Source: Pelagibacterales bacterium SAG-MED29 (GTDB lineage Bacteria > Pseudomonadota > Alphaproteobacteria > Pelagibacterales > Pelagibacteraceae). From it: 64,000 bases of DNA. The translations under genes and the position numbers were made by a program. The notes below the pieces were generated by a model. The model did not search any database. It was not told where the DNA came from and saw only the letters and a program-made list of their open reading frames with translations. Shown in pieces: positions 28,284 through 36,072 of the stretch. Position 1 is the first letter of the stretch. Every line of letters begins with the position of its first letter. Location of the stretch: contig JACWDZ010000001.1 in NCBI GenBank assembly GCA_014653815.1, positions 62,001 to 126,000 of the forward strand. Reading direction: 5' to 3'.

Positions 28284-29050
28284 TGAACTCATGTATTTAC
28301 AATGGAGTTGTAACACACACAAGGTTTAAGCCAGTTAAGCATTTTTTAAAATATAAAACTTTTTCTTTTTATATAGACCTAGATGAAATTAAAAAATTAG
28401 ATAATGATAATCCAATTTTTTCTTACAATAGATTTAACATTTTTAGTTTTTACGATAAAGATCATGGTGATAGAGACGGAAAAGCTCTAAAAGTTTGGGT
28501 ATTAGATAATTTAAAAAAATTTAATATCAATGAAAATATTAACAAAATCAAATTACTTTGCTATCCAAGAATTTTTGGTTACGTTTTTAATCCGTTAAGT
28601 GTTTTTTATTGTTATGAAGACAATTCATTAAAAGCAATTTTTTATGAGGTTAAAAATACTTTTAACGAACAACACACATATATTTTTAAAGTTAAAGACA
28701 ATAAGATAGAACAAAAATGTAAAAAAAAATTTTATGTTTCTCCATTTATGGATATGGATACTTATTACAATTTTAAATTATTGAGTCCGAATGAAAAATT
28801 GTCTGTTTCAATTAAACAAACTGATAAAGAAGATGTCGTATTAACTGCAGTTCAAACAGGCACAAGAAAAGAATTTACTTTTAAACAATTAATTATAAAT
28901 TTTTTTAAATATCCACTAATGTCTATTAAGATAATAAGTGCGATACATTTTGAAGCATTACTATTGTGGAAAAAAGGAGCAATATATAGAAAAAGAAATA
29001 AAAAAATTAAAAACAATTTGAGTTACGAAAATATTGATGACCCTATTTAA
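28283..29050 (+). CDS. DUF1365 family protein
   Basis: A 255-residue protein of the DUF1365 family, whose members sit between an FAD oxidoreductase and a cyclopropane-fatty-acid-type methylase. Features are IYNGVVTHTRFKPVKHFLKYKTF at the N-terminus, LCYPRIFGYVFNPLSVFYCY near 92, and a VSPFMDMDTYYNF block near 152, all typical. Its biochemical role is not established; a role in lipid modification is inferred from context. The start overlaps the preceding stop by one base and its 3' end overlaps the following start by 14 bp. Confidence 0.87.
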   Translation: MNSCIYNGVVTHTRFKPVKHFLKYKTFSFYIDLDEIKKLDNDNPIFSYNRFNIFSFYDKDHGDRDGKALKVWVLDNLKKFNINENINKIKLLCYPRIFGYVFNPLSVFYCYEDNSLKAIFYEVKNTFNEQHTYIFKVKDNKIEQKCKKKFYVSPFMDMDTYYNFKLLSPNEKLSVSIKQTDKEDVVLTAVQTGTRKEFTFKQLIINFFKYPLMSIKIISAIHFEALLLWKKGAIYRKRNKKIKNNLSYENIDDPI

Positions 29051-30227
29051 AATTTCAGAAAAATTTGTTCTCAACAAATTGAGATCCATTAAAAAGGGCA
29101 ACCTAAAGCTAGTAAATTATGATGGGCAAGTTTATCATTTTGGAGATCTAAAAGATTCTTTTAGCGCAGATATTAAAATAATTAATCCTAATTTTTATTT
29201 AAACATTATTTTAGGAGGAAGTTCTGCTTTAGGAGAGGCTCATATGAATAAAGATTTTTATTCAAATAATTTAACAAATTTGATTGAGCTTACAGCAAAA
29301 AATATTAAACTTATTCATTCATTTTCAGGAAGTGTAAGACTACAAGCAATAAAAAATATTTTAAAAAGAATTTTTGCATCGAATACAAAATCAAATAGTT
29401 TAAAATATATTTCTAAACATTATGATCTTGGAAATGAGTTTTTTTCTAATTGGTTGGATAAAACTCTAACTTATTCAAGCGCGATATACGAGAATGATGA
29501 TGATGATTTAGAAACTGCTCAGAAAAATAAGTATCAAAAGTTAATTGATTTACTTCACATCAAAGATGGAAATAAAATTTTAGAAATTGGATGTGGTTGG
29601 GGTGGATTTTCAGAATATTTAGCAAAAAAACGAGATGTTATGATTGACTGTATTACAATTTCTAAAAAACAATATGAGTATACAAAGAGAAGAATATTTA
29701 AAAATAATTTAAATAATAAAGTTAATGTTATGTTTTTAGACTATAGAGACTTAAAAGATAGATATGACAATATAGCATCAATAGAAATGATAGAAGCTGT
29801 AGGAGAAAAATATTTAGATCAATATTTTAAGACAATCAAAAATTCTCTTAAATCTAATGGGTATGCAGCTATTCAAGGGATTACAATAAGTGATAATTTA
29901 TTTGATCGTTACAGGATAGAGGAAGATTTTATTCAAAAATATATTTTTCCTGGAGGTTTCCTGCCCTCTTTGGGGCAAATTAAAGAATTGGCTGAAAAAA
30001 ACCAATTAGGATTAGAAAAGATCAACTCTTATTCAGATGATTATGCAAAAACTCTTCTAACTTGGAAAAATAATTTTTTTAAAACATGGGACAATATTTC
30101 TCCTCTAGGTTTTGATGAATATTTTAAAAGAATGTGGGAATTTTATTTATGTTATTGTGAAGCAGGATTTAAAGCGAAAAATATAGACTTGATTCAATTT
30201 TCTATGTCTAATAGACAAACGACATGA
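29037..30227 (+). CDS. Cyclopropane-fatty-acid synthase-type SAM methyltransferase
   Basis: A 396-residue SAM-dependent methyltransferase of the CFA synthase/mycolic acid methylase family, acting on unsaturated acyl chains of membrane lipids. The N-terminal domain is followed by ISKHYDLGNEFFSNWLDKTLTYS near 120, the conserved CFAS lipid-site segment, and SAM motif I LEIGCGWGGFSEYLA near 182. IEMIEAVGEKYLDQYF near 246 and QKYIFPGGFLPS near 300 complete the family pattern. A TTG one codon upstream (29034) is possible, but the ATG at 29037 is preferred. Whether it makes cyclopropane or methylated (furan-precursor) acids is not decidable here. Confidence 0.9.
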   Translation: MTLFKISEKFVLNKLRSIKKGNLKLVNYDGQVYHFGDLKDSFSADIKIINPNFYLNIILGGSSALGEAHMNKDFYSNNLTNLIELTAKNIKLIHSFSGSVRLQAIKNILKRIFASNTKSNSLKYISKHYDLGNEFFSNWLDKTLTYSSAIYENDDDDLETAQKNKYQKLIDLLHIKDGNKILEIGCGWGGFSEYLAKKRDVMIDCITISKKQYEYTKRRIFKNNLNNKVNVMFLDYRDLKDRYDNIASIEMIEAVGEKYLDQYFKTIKNSLKSNGYAAIQGITISDNLFDRYRIEEDFIQKYIFPGGFLPSLGQIKELAEKNQLGLEKINSYSDDYAKTLLTWKNNFFKTWDNISPLGFDEYFKRMWEFYLCYCEAGFKAKNIDLIQFSMSNRQTT

Positions 30228-30748
30228 AAAAAGTATTTATTTTAACATTAATTTTTTTTTTAACTGGATGTTCAAGCAGTATGAAACCAACAGATTTTAA
30301 AGATCAAAAGCCAAGACTGATTATTGAGGATTATTTATCAGGTAATGTTAAGGCCTGGGGTATTCTTCAAAATCGTTCGGGTAAAGTCACAAGACAATTT
30401 TCTGCAGATTTAGAAGGTAAGTGGAATGGAAAACAATTAATTCTTGATGAAAAATTTAATTGGTCAGACGGTGAAGTTCAAACCAGACAATGGAAGATTA
30501 ACAAAATAGATGAACATAATTATGAAGGAACTGCAGGAGATGTGGTTGGAACTGCGAAAGGGTTTTCTTATGGACCAGCATTTAAGTTTGAATATGTTCT
30601 ATTAGTCCCGGTAAAAGGAAAAGAAATTAAAATTACTTTTGATGACTGGATTTTTAAACAAGATGAAAGGGTTGCTATTAATAGAGCAACTATGACAAAG
30701 TTTGGAATCAAAGTTGCTGAACTCACTGTAATGTTTGTGAAAGATTAA
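30224..30748 (+). CDS. DUF3833 family lipoprotein
   Basis: A 174-residue predicted lipoprotein: a short signal peptide ends in the lipobox LTGC at residue 15, followed by SSSMKPTDF. The rest matches DUF3833: IEDYLSGNVKAWGILQNRSGKVTRQF near 33, FNWSDGEVQTRQWKI and a DDWIFKQDERVAINRA block near 143. Members always cluster with the FAD/DUF1365/CFA genes, as here. It overlaps the methylase gene by 4 bp (ATGA) and converges on an SDR gene whose 3' end overlaps it by 4 bp. No biochemical function is known. Confidence 0.85.
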   Translation: MKKVFILTLIFFLTGCSSSMKPTDFKDQKPRLIIEDYLSGNVKAWGILQNRSGKVTRQFSADLEGKWNGKQLILDEKFNWSDGEVQTRQWKINKIDEHNYEGTAGDVVGTAKGFSYGPAFKFEYVLLVPVKGKEIKITFDDWIFKQDERVAINRATMTKFGIKVAELTVMFVKD

Positions 30749-31497
30749 CGTTTATACAGTTTGTAAATCAAAAATAAATAAATTTTATAAGGCAATATTC
30801 TCAAAAATTTTAAAATTAAGGTTAATTGCTTAGGAAAGTGAATTTCAAAAGAGTTAGATTTAGTAAGACCGTCATATATCTTTTTAGCAGCAAATTCCAC
30901 AGACCTTAAAAATGGCATAGGGAAATCATTCTTATCTGTTAAAGGTGTTTTTATAAACCCAGGAGAAATAACTGAAACTCTTATGTTATATTTTTTAAAA
31001 TCAAAATAGATACTTTCAGCAAAATTATTTAAAGCTGCTTTGGAAGGGCCGTAACCACTTGAATTAGGCAATCCTCTGTACCCAGCTATAGATGAAACAA
31101 TTGAAATATGTCCATTTTTTTTATCTTTAAAATACTTTTCAACTGATTTGACGCAATTTAAAACACCAAAATAATTTACATCCATAATAAATTTACTTTG
31201 TTTAATATCGATCTCTTTTTCTTTTTTGGGATCGTAAGTTCCACTACAAAAGATACAAAGATCGATTTGTGTAAACTCAGATATAATTTTTTGAAATGTA
31301 ATTTTACAATTTTCTTCATCTACTACATCTAAAGGAAAAGAAGAAATATTAGGATCTTTAGCCATTTGATCTAGAATTTCTTTTCTTCGAGCTGATACTG
31401 CAACTTGCCAACCTTCTTTAGCAAATTTTTCAGCAACTGCTTTACCTATTCCACTGCTTGCTCCAGTAACCCATATTTTTTTATGATTTTTGGACAT
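30745..31497 (-). CDS. Short-chain dehydrogenase/reductase
   Basis: A 250-residue SDR. The cofactor motif TGASSGIGKAVAEKFA is at residues 8-23, the catalytic serine lies in SIVSSIAGYRG near 133, and YGPSK supplies the catalytic Tyr/Lys near 147-151. Substrate specificity is not evident. It is convergent with the DUF3833 gene and divergent from tspO with a 21 bp gap. SDR genes often form part of the singlet-oxygen-responsive FAD/DUF1365/CFA cluster, which fits its place here. Confidence 0.88.
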   Translation of the reverse strand: MSKNHKKIWVTGASSGIGKAVAEKFAKEGWQVAVSARRKEILDQMAKDPNISSFPLDVVDEENCKITFQKIISEFTQIDLCIFCSGTYDPKKEKEIDIKQSKFIMDVNYFGVLNCVKSVEKYFKDKKNGHISIVSSIAGYRGLPNSSGYGPSKAALNNFAESIYFDFKKYNIRVSVISPGFIKTPLTDKNDFPMPFLRSVEFAAKKIYDGLTKSNSFEIHFPKQLTLILKFLRILPYKIYLFLIYKLYKR

Positions 31498-31518
31498 AAA
31501 TTAGTTATATATTAATAT

Positions 31519-31983
31519 ATGACTAAGAATAAATACTTATCTCTATTCTTAATACTTTTAATTACATTTATAGCTTCGACAATAGGAAGTTTTACCACAG
31601 CTTCCTTCAAAGAGCCCTGGTATTCTGAAATTATATTACCAAGTTTTAATCCACCGAGCTGGGTATTTGCTCCTGTTTGGACAACGCTATATATCATGAT
31701 GGCAGTCGCAATTTGGAAAATTTGGATAAATTCATTCGATTTAAAGATATTAAAAATTTATTTTGTTCATTTATTTTTTAATGGTACCTGGAGTATTGTT
31801 TTTTTTGGATTTCATCAAATTGGATTAGCTTTGATTAACTTAATTATTATTTTAATCTTTATTATTTTGCTTATGAAAAATTATTTTAACAGAGATAAAA
31901 TTAGTTTCTATTTAATGATACCTTATCTGCTGTGGTCAAGTTATGCATTGATACTTAATAGTTCGATATTTATATTAAATTAA
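31519..31983 (+). CDS. tspO: TspO/MBR family tryptophan-rich sensory protein
   Basis: A 154-residue membrane protein with five helices, homologous to the mitochondrial benzodiazepine receptor. Typical motifs are ASFKEPWYSEIILPSFNPPSWVFAPVWTTLY (residues 28-58, in which the aromatic residues line the porphyrin/ligand pocket), then FNGTWSIVFFGFHQIGLAL near 89 and MIPYLLWSSYALILN near 134. TspO binds tetrapyrroles and in alphaproteobacteria modulates responses to light and oxygen. Its position within a block of light-damage genes agrees. It converges on the HPP gene with a 4 bp overlap. Confidence 0.93.
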   Translation: MTKNKYLSLFLILLITFIASTIGSFTTASFKEPWYSEIILPSFNPPSWVFAPVWTTLYIMMAVAIWKIWINSFDLKILKIYFVHLFFNGTWSIVFFGFHQIGLALINLIIILIFIILLMKNYFNRDKISFYLMIPYLLWSSYALILNSSIFILN

Positions 31984-32450
31984 AACAACCTTTTTGGGTA
32001 TTTTCTTTTTAAAATAATCTTATTAATTAGAATAGATGATAGAATTATAACTATAGTTCCTGCAATGACTGGAAACAAAATATAATCAAAGGACAAGTCC
32101 ATAAATAAAGCAACTAGAGGATTCGAAGCCGCAGGAGGATGCATTACTTTAAAATAAACCATTAATATTACTGCGACTCCAACTGATAAACCTAGAGAGT
32201 AAAAAGAGAGTCCGATTGTCTCGTTAAATATAATCCCAACAATTATGGAAATAAGATGCCCAAAAAATATATTCTTAGGTTGTGCAGTTTCGAGATCATA
32301 AAGAACAAATACGAGAAATACTGTAGCTCCAAACGAAAACATCAACCACACTCCTGCAGAAGTCTCTAGAGTAAAAAAGCCTAGAATACTTATAACTATA
32401 GCTGCTGATATTCCTGAAACAATTGGTTCTAAATTTTTTCTTATTTTCAT
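31980..32450 (-). CDS. HPP family membrane protein
   Basis: A 156-residue protein with four hydrophobic helices of the HPP family, named for its His-Pro-Pro motif, seen here as KVMHPPAASNPLVALF near residue 102. Members in cyanobacteria and plants have been linked to nitrite transport in chloroplasts; the bacterial function is not settled. The gene stands alone, convergent with tspO and divergent from the Yip1-type gene 33 bp away. Confidence 0.85.
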   Translation of the reverse strand: MKIRKNLEPIVSGISAAIVISILGFFTLETSAGVWLMFSFGATVFLVFVLYDLETAQPKNIFFGHLISIIVGIIFNETIGLSFYSLGLSVGVAVILMVYFKVMHPPAASNPLVALFMDLSFDYILFPVIAGTIVIILSSILINKIILKRKYPKRLF

Positions 32451-32483
32451 ATATATTTTTTCTCCAATTAAGTTATATACATT

Positions 32484-33020
32484 TTGAAGGATAAAAAAAT
32501 GATTTCTACTTTTCTTAATAGAGTATTTAGAGCAATAAAGATTGATATCGATCTTTATGAAGAAGTAGAAAAAGATAAATCAGCTACTCTTCAAGCTGGA
32601 GTAGTCGTAGTTCTCTCTAGTTTAGCTGCGGGGGTGGGAGCTTTACAACTAGGTGCATCTAATTTTGTATTAGCTCCAGTCTTATCTTTATTGAGTTGGT
32701 ATGTTTGGGCTTATGTAATTTATTTTGTTGGAGTAAAATTATTTGCTGGCCCAAAAACTAAAAGTAATCACGGTGAATTATTGAGAACAATCGGTTTTTC
32801 TAGTGCTCCAGGTTTAATTAGAGTTTTCGGAGTTACTCCTGATTTAATGACAGTAACTTTTATAGGTTCAGCATTTTGGATGTTAGCTTGTATGGTAGTA
32901 GCAGTTAAATCAGCTCTAGACTATGACAGCATGTGGAAAGCTCTAGGAGTTGTAATTGTTGCATGGTTATTTCAAGCTTTCTTTTTATTTTTAGTGATTG
33001 TTCTTTTTAGAGGAATTTAG
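32484..33020 (+). CDS. Yip1 domain membrane protein
   Basis: A 178-residue membrane protein with about five hydrophobic helices and a hydrophilic N-terminal 30 residues. ATLQAGVVVVLSSLAAGVGAL near residue 35 and LLRTIGFSSAPGLIRVFG near 103 fit the bacterial Yip1/YIF1 domain family. The role is unknown. Its 3' end overlaps by 4 bp with that of a short gene on the opposite strand (33017-33148). Confidence 0.75.
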   Translation: MKDKKMISTFLNRVFRAIKIDIDLYEEVEKDKSATLQAGVVVVLSSLAAGVGALQLGASNFVLAPVLSLLSWYVWAYVIYFVGVKLFAGPKTKSNHGELLRTIGFSSAPGLIRVFGVTPDLMTVTFIGSAFWMLACMVVAVKSALDYDSMWKALGVVIVAWLFQAFFLFLVIVLFRGI

Positions 33021-33148
33021 ACAGGGAAAATTGTTTTAGATAATTTACAACTGTTACAAACCTTATATCCAGTAATAATTAAATTTGAACTTACACTTTC
33101 ATCTTCTTTTGAGCATTCTTCACAAATATTGTCTGGCAAATCTTCCAT
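33017..33148 (-). CDS. Small CxxC-CxxC zinc-ribbon-like protein, 43 residues
   Basis: A very short frame that I translated by hand. The product contains ICEECSK and YKVCNSCK, that is C9/C12 and C31/C34 separated by 18 residues, the layout of a treble-clef or zinc-ribbon metal site. The N-terminus is acidic (MEDLPDN). It fills the gap between the Yip1 gene and msrA, and its stop overlaps the Yip1 stop region. The reading frame stays open upstream of the ATG, so a slightly earlier start (TTG at 33157) is possible. Coding status is inferred from the paired cysteines. Confidence 0.5.
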   Translation of the reverse strand: MEDLPDNICEECSKEDESVSSNLIITGYKVCNSCKLSKTIFPV

Positions 33149-33199
33149 GTAGGACAAGATACACCTTTTAATATTTGAAATCTATCTTAGAATCTAAAG

Positions 33200-33823
33200 A
33201 TGAAAAAAATCATTTTATGCTTATTAGTCTGTAAAACTTTATTGTTTAGCTACAATCAATTAATCGCAGGAGAGTTGAAAGTAACGAATAATAATTTAAA
33301 GGCAAATTCCAATTATAAAAAAGTCTATTTTGCTGGAGGATGTTTTTGGTGTATGGAAGAATCCTTTGATAAAAAAAAAGGTATTATTCAATCTATCTCG
33401 GGATATTCTGGTGGACACTTAAAAAATCCTACTTATAAAGAGGTAATTTATAAAGACACAGGTCACGTAGAAACTATTGAAATTACTTATGACCCTAAAA
33501 TGACATCCTATAAAAAACTTTTGGAAGTTTTTTGGAAAAATATTGATCCTTTTGATAAATATGGCCAATTTTGCGATAAAGGAAAAAGTTATAGATCAGT
33601 TATTTTTTATAAGAATAATAGTCAGAAAAAAATTATTCAAAAATCCATTGCTGAAATAGAGCAAAGATTTAATTCTAAAGTAGTTACCTTATTGTGGAAA
33701 TTTGATAGATTTTATCAAGCAGAGGATTATCATCAAGATTATTATCAAAAAAATTTTTTAAGATATCTAGCTTACAAAAAAGCTTGTCAGAGAGAAGAGG
33801 TATTAAATAAAATATGGAATTAA
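33200..33823 (+). CDS. msrA: Peptide methionine sulfoxide reductase MsrA, exported
   Basis: Reduces methionine-S-sulfoxide in oxidised proteins. The catalytic motif GGCFWCMEE has its nucleophile at C48, and the family blocks GYSGGHLKNPTY near 75, GHVETIEITYDP near 93 and FWKNIDPFDKYGQFCDKGKSYRS near 115 follow. The 207-residue chain starts with a hydrophobic signal-like segment of about 24 residues, which suggests a periplasmic location instead of the usual cytosolic one. It overlaps the next gene by 10 bp. Confidence 0.94.
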   Translation: MKKIILCLLVCKTLLFSYNQLIAGELKVTNNNLKANSNYKKVYFAGGCFWCMEESFDKKKGIIQSISGYSGGHLKNPTYKEVIYKDTGHVETIEITYDPKMTSYKKLLEVFWKNIDPFDKYGQFCDKGKSYRSVIFYKNNSQKKIIQKSIAEIEQRFNSKVVTLLWKFDRFYQAEDYHQDYYQKNFLRYLAYKKACQREEVLNKIWN

Positions 33824-34269
33824 AAAAAATTATATTATTTTTTATACTTATATTCTATTTTGGCCCACTTAATGCAGAACTAATTAAACCAAGTAATAAA
33901 CTTGATCCATATGATGTAGTTAAAATTCAACTTAAAGCACTTAAGAATAATAACGAAAAAGATCAAGGTATAAGACAAACATGGCTTTTTGCTCATCCTG
34001 ATAATAAAAAAGTTACTGGTCCTTATGAGCGATTTAGAATTATGATTTATGGCCAGCAATATAAATATCTTATCAACCATTCTTCACACAAGATCAATCT
34101 AATATCAAATACTTCTAAATCTTATATATATAGAATTGAGATTCTAACGAATGATAAAAAGTTATTTTTTTATGAGTGGCAAGTTGAAAAAGGTAGTGAC
34201 TTAGATTGTAAAAACTGCTGGTTCACATCTGCAGTGTCATTACCAACAGATCAAGGAAACACAATTTGA
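33814..34269 (+). CDS. DUF4864-type exported protein
   Basis: A 151-residue protein with a signal peptide (ILFFILIFYFGPLNA, cleavage near residue 22). The mature part begins LIKPSNKLDPYDVVKIQLKALKNN and includes IRQTWLFAHPDNKKVTGPYERFRIMI near 58, resembling DUF4864 proteins found across alphaproteobacteria and in plants. No catalytic residues are known. Start ATG overlaps the msrA 3' end and the stop overlaps the next start, so it is co-translated with msrA. Confidence 0.72.
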   Translation: MELKKIILFFILIFYFGPLNAELIKPSNKLDPYDVVKIQLKALKNNNEKDQGIRQTWLFAHPDNKKVTGPYERFRIMIYGQQYKYLINHSSHKINLISNTSKSYIYRIEILTNDKKLFFYEWQVEKGSDLDCKNCWFTSAVSLPTDQGNTI

Positions 34270-34466
34270 AACGACCTCCTTTTATTTATCGATACTTAAT
34301 TGTTGGGTGTATTCTAGTATTTCCACCAATTCTAAGTTCGCATTATGGCTCTATATACTTAGGTAAAGAAAATGGGGTGCTTCTTGGTTTTTCTGTTGGA
34401 ATAATTTGTGTAACTTTTGCATGTTGGAAATTATATATCGATGATTGGAGGGATGACGAAGATTAA
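34266..34466 (+). CDS. Small two-helix membrane protein, 66 residues
   Basis: A hypothetical protein starting at a TTG that overlaps the preceding TGA stop (TTGA). It has two hydrophobic helices (about residues 9-25 and 35-53) with a positively charged N-terminus (KRPPFIYR) and an acidic tail WRDDED. The stop overlaps the start of the photolyase-like gene by one base. The size and tight coupling suggest a real gene of the msrA-photolyase transcript. No family is recognised with certainty. Confidence 0.6.
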   Translation: MKRPPFIYRYLIVGCILVFPPILSSHYGSIYLGKENGVLLGFSVGIICVTFACWKLYIDDWRDDED

Positions 34467-35605
34467 TGGAGTTTGTAACCTCTAGATCAGAAGCTTTAGA
34501 TAAACTTAATAAATTTATAGAAAGCGATATTTCAAATTATAACATTAAAAGAAATTTTGACTTTGGTGTAAATAATAGAAATAATGTTTCTTGCTTATCT
34601 CCTTATATAGCTCATAGATTAATAACTGAATATGAAACTGTAAAACTTGTTTTAAAAAAATATCCTTTTAAAAAAATAGATAAGTTTATTCAAGAAATAT
34701 TTTGGAGAATTTACTGGAAAGGTTGGCTTGAACTAAGACCAAAAGTTTGTTCTGACTTTATAGAAGACCTAAAGTCAATTAAAGAAGACAAAAATTATTT
34801 TAAAGCAGTAAATGCTGAAACAGAAATTGAATGTTTTAATGACTGGGTAAAAGAACTAAAAAATTTTAATTATCTTCATAATCATACTAGAATGTTGTTT
34901 GCAAGTATTTGGATATTTTCATTAGGGTTGCCTTGGCAAAAAGGAGCAGAATTTTTTATGAAGCACTTATATGATGGAGATGCAGCTTCTAATACTTTAA
35001 GTTGGAGATGGGTTGCGGGAATACAAACCAAAGGTAAAAATTACTTAGCCCAGTCTTGGAATATAAGTAAGTTTACAAATAACAAGTATAAAAATGTAAG
35101 GCTTAATGAGACTGCCTTACCAATTATAGATAAAAGAGAATATAAAATATCTCCTATTCAAATTAGGAAGAACGAAGATTTAAACGATCATTTAATTATA
35201 TTTGAAAATGAAATGTTTGTTGATTTTCTTGAATATAAAAAATATAAAAAAATTTACTTTGTTTTGTTGGAGAATGAAAATAGATCAATAAAACTATCTA
35301 CAAAAGTAATAGATTTTAAAAAAAAAATTATCTCATCCCAACTAAATGAAATCAGATATGAAGCCGAACTATTGGACGGAAATGCTTTCACAAACTTTAC
35401 TAAAACCTCTAATTCATTTGATGTTATGTATCCTTCTATCGGTGAAAATTTTTTATTTTTAAAAAGATTAATAAAAAAAAATAATCTAAATATAAATTTT
35501 ATTTCACGAAAAGAGGATGAATTTTGCTGGAAATTCTCAAATAAAGGTTATTTTAATTTTAAGTCAAATATACCAATAATATTATCAACTTTTAAATTGA
35601 ATTAG
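34466..35605 (+). CDS. FAD-binding domain protein related to cryptochrome/photolyase, lacking the antenna domain
   Basis: A 379-residue protein whose residues about 1-215 match the C-terminal FAD-binding helical domain of DNA photolyase/cryptochrome: SCLSPYIAHRLITEYE near 39, FIQEIFWRIYWKGWLE near 74, FNYLHNHTRMLFASIW near 132 and DAASNTLSWRWVAGIQTKGKNYLA near 170. The N-terminal photolyase alpha/beta domain that holds the antenna pigment is missing. The C-terminal 165 residues are unlike photolyase and may form a separate domain. It is followed by the convergent DUF2256 gene, a known photolyase-associated family. Its role (repair, sensing or other) is unknown. Confidence 0.8.
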   Translation: MEFVTSRSEALDKLNKFIESDISNYNIKRNFDFGVNNRNNVSCLSPYIAHRLITEYETVKLVLKKYPFKKIDKFIQEIFWRIYWKGWLELRPKVCSDFIEDLKSIKEDKNYFKAVNAETEIECFNDWVKELKNFNYLHNHTRMLFASIWIFSLGLPWQKGAEFFMKHLYDGDAASNTLSWRWVAGIQTKGKNYLAQSWNISKFTNNKYKNVRLNETALPIIDKREYKISPIQIRKNEDLNDHLIIFENEMFVDFLEYKKYKKIYFVLLENENRSIKLSTKVIDFKKKIISSQLNEIRYEAELLDGNAFTNFTKTSNSFDVMYPSIGENFLFLKRLIKKNNLNINFISRKEDEFCWKFSNKGYFNFKSNIPIILSTFKLN

Positions 35606-35729
35606 ATCTAGAGCATTTTTTTGAGCAATATTTTACTTTTTCCCAATTTAGTCTCCATTTTTTTCTCCATGTAAAAGTTTTGCTACAAATTGTACAAGTC
35701 TTTTTTGGTAAATTATTTTTTTTCATCAT
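35592..35729 (-). CDS. DUF2256 family zinc-finger protein, 45 residues
   Basis: A short frame translated by hand. It contains KTCTICSKTFTWRKKWRLNW and YCSKKC, with C12/C15 and C35/C39 forming a probable zinc site. The TWRKKW core and cysteine spacing are diagnostic of DUF2256, a family frequently found beside cryptochrome/photolyase genes. The ATG at 729 lies within the end of the DCC gene (17 bp overlap) and the stop lies inside the opposite photolyase-like gene (14 bp overlap), so it is read as the last gene of the leftward phr-DCC unit. Function is unknown. Confidence 0.85.
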   Translation of the reverse strand: MMKKNNLPKKTCTICSKTFTWRKKWRLNWEKVKYCSKKCSRSNSI

Positions 35730-36072
35730 TCAGCAAATGTTTATTTTTTACAAAGAGAAAATAAGCTGCAATTTCATAAAAAATATTCAATAAAAAAAAT
35801 AAAGGTTTTATTTTAAAAATTTTATACAAAAAATTATATTTAGGTACATTTTTCCAAATTATTAAAAAAGACTCTGCTCCATCAATTACTTTTCCATCTT
35901 GTATAACATGCATTCTTCGTAAAAGTTCTTTATATGATTTTGATGTTATCTTTTGAGCTTCATCATTATTAGTAACATCTATCCATTCAATATTTTTCTC
36001 ACTGTGTTTTTTGTAATGGTTAATTTCTGCTCTACAGATATTACATGAGTTATTAAAAAAAATTTTAACCAT
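35713..36072 (-). CDS. DCC family thiol-disulfide oxidoreductase (DUF393)
   Basis: A 119-residue protein with IFFNNSCNICRAEINHYKK at residues 4-22, where the CxxC of the DCC/DUF393 family is C10-N-I-C13. It continues with WIDVTNNDEAQ, MHVIQDGKVIDGAESFLIIW near 64 and a hydrophobic C-terminal segment (LFFLLNIFYEIAAYFLFV). The family has a thioredoxin-like fold and is presumed redox-active. It overlaps the start of the photolyase gene upstream by 8 bp and the DUF2256 gene downstream. Confidence 0.85.
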   Translation of the reverse strand: MVKIFFNNSCNICRAEINHYKKHSEKNIEWIDVTNNDEAQKITSKSYKELLRRMHVIQDGKVIDGAESFLIIWKNVPKYNFLYKIFKIKPLFFLLNIFYEIAAYFLFVKNKHLLNDEKK

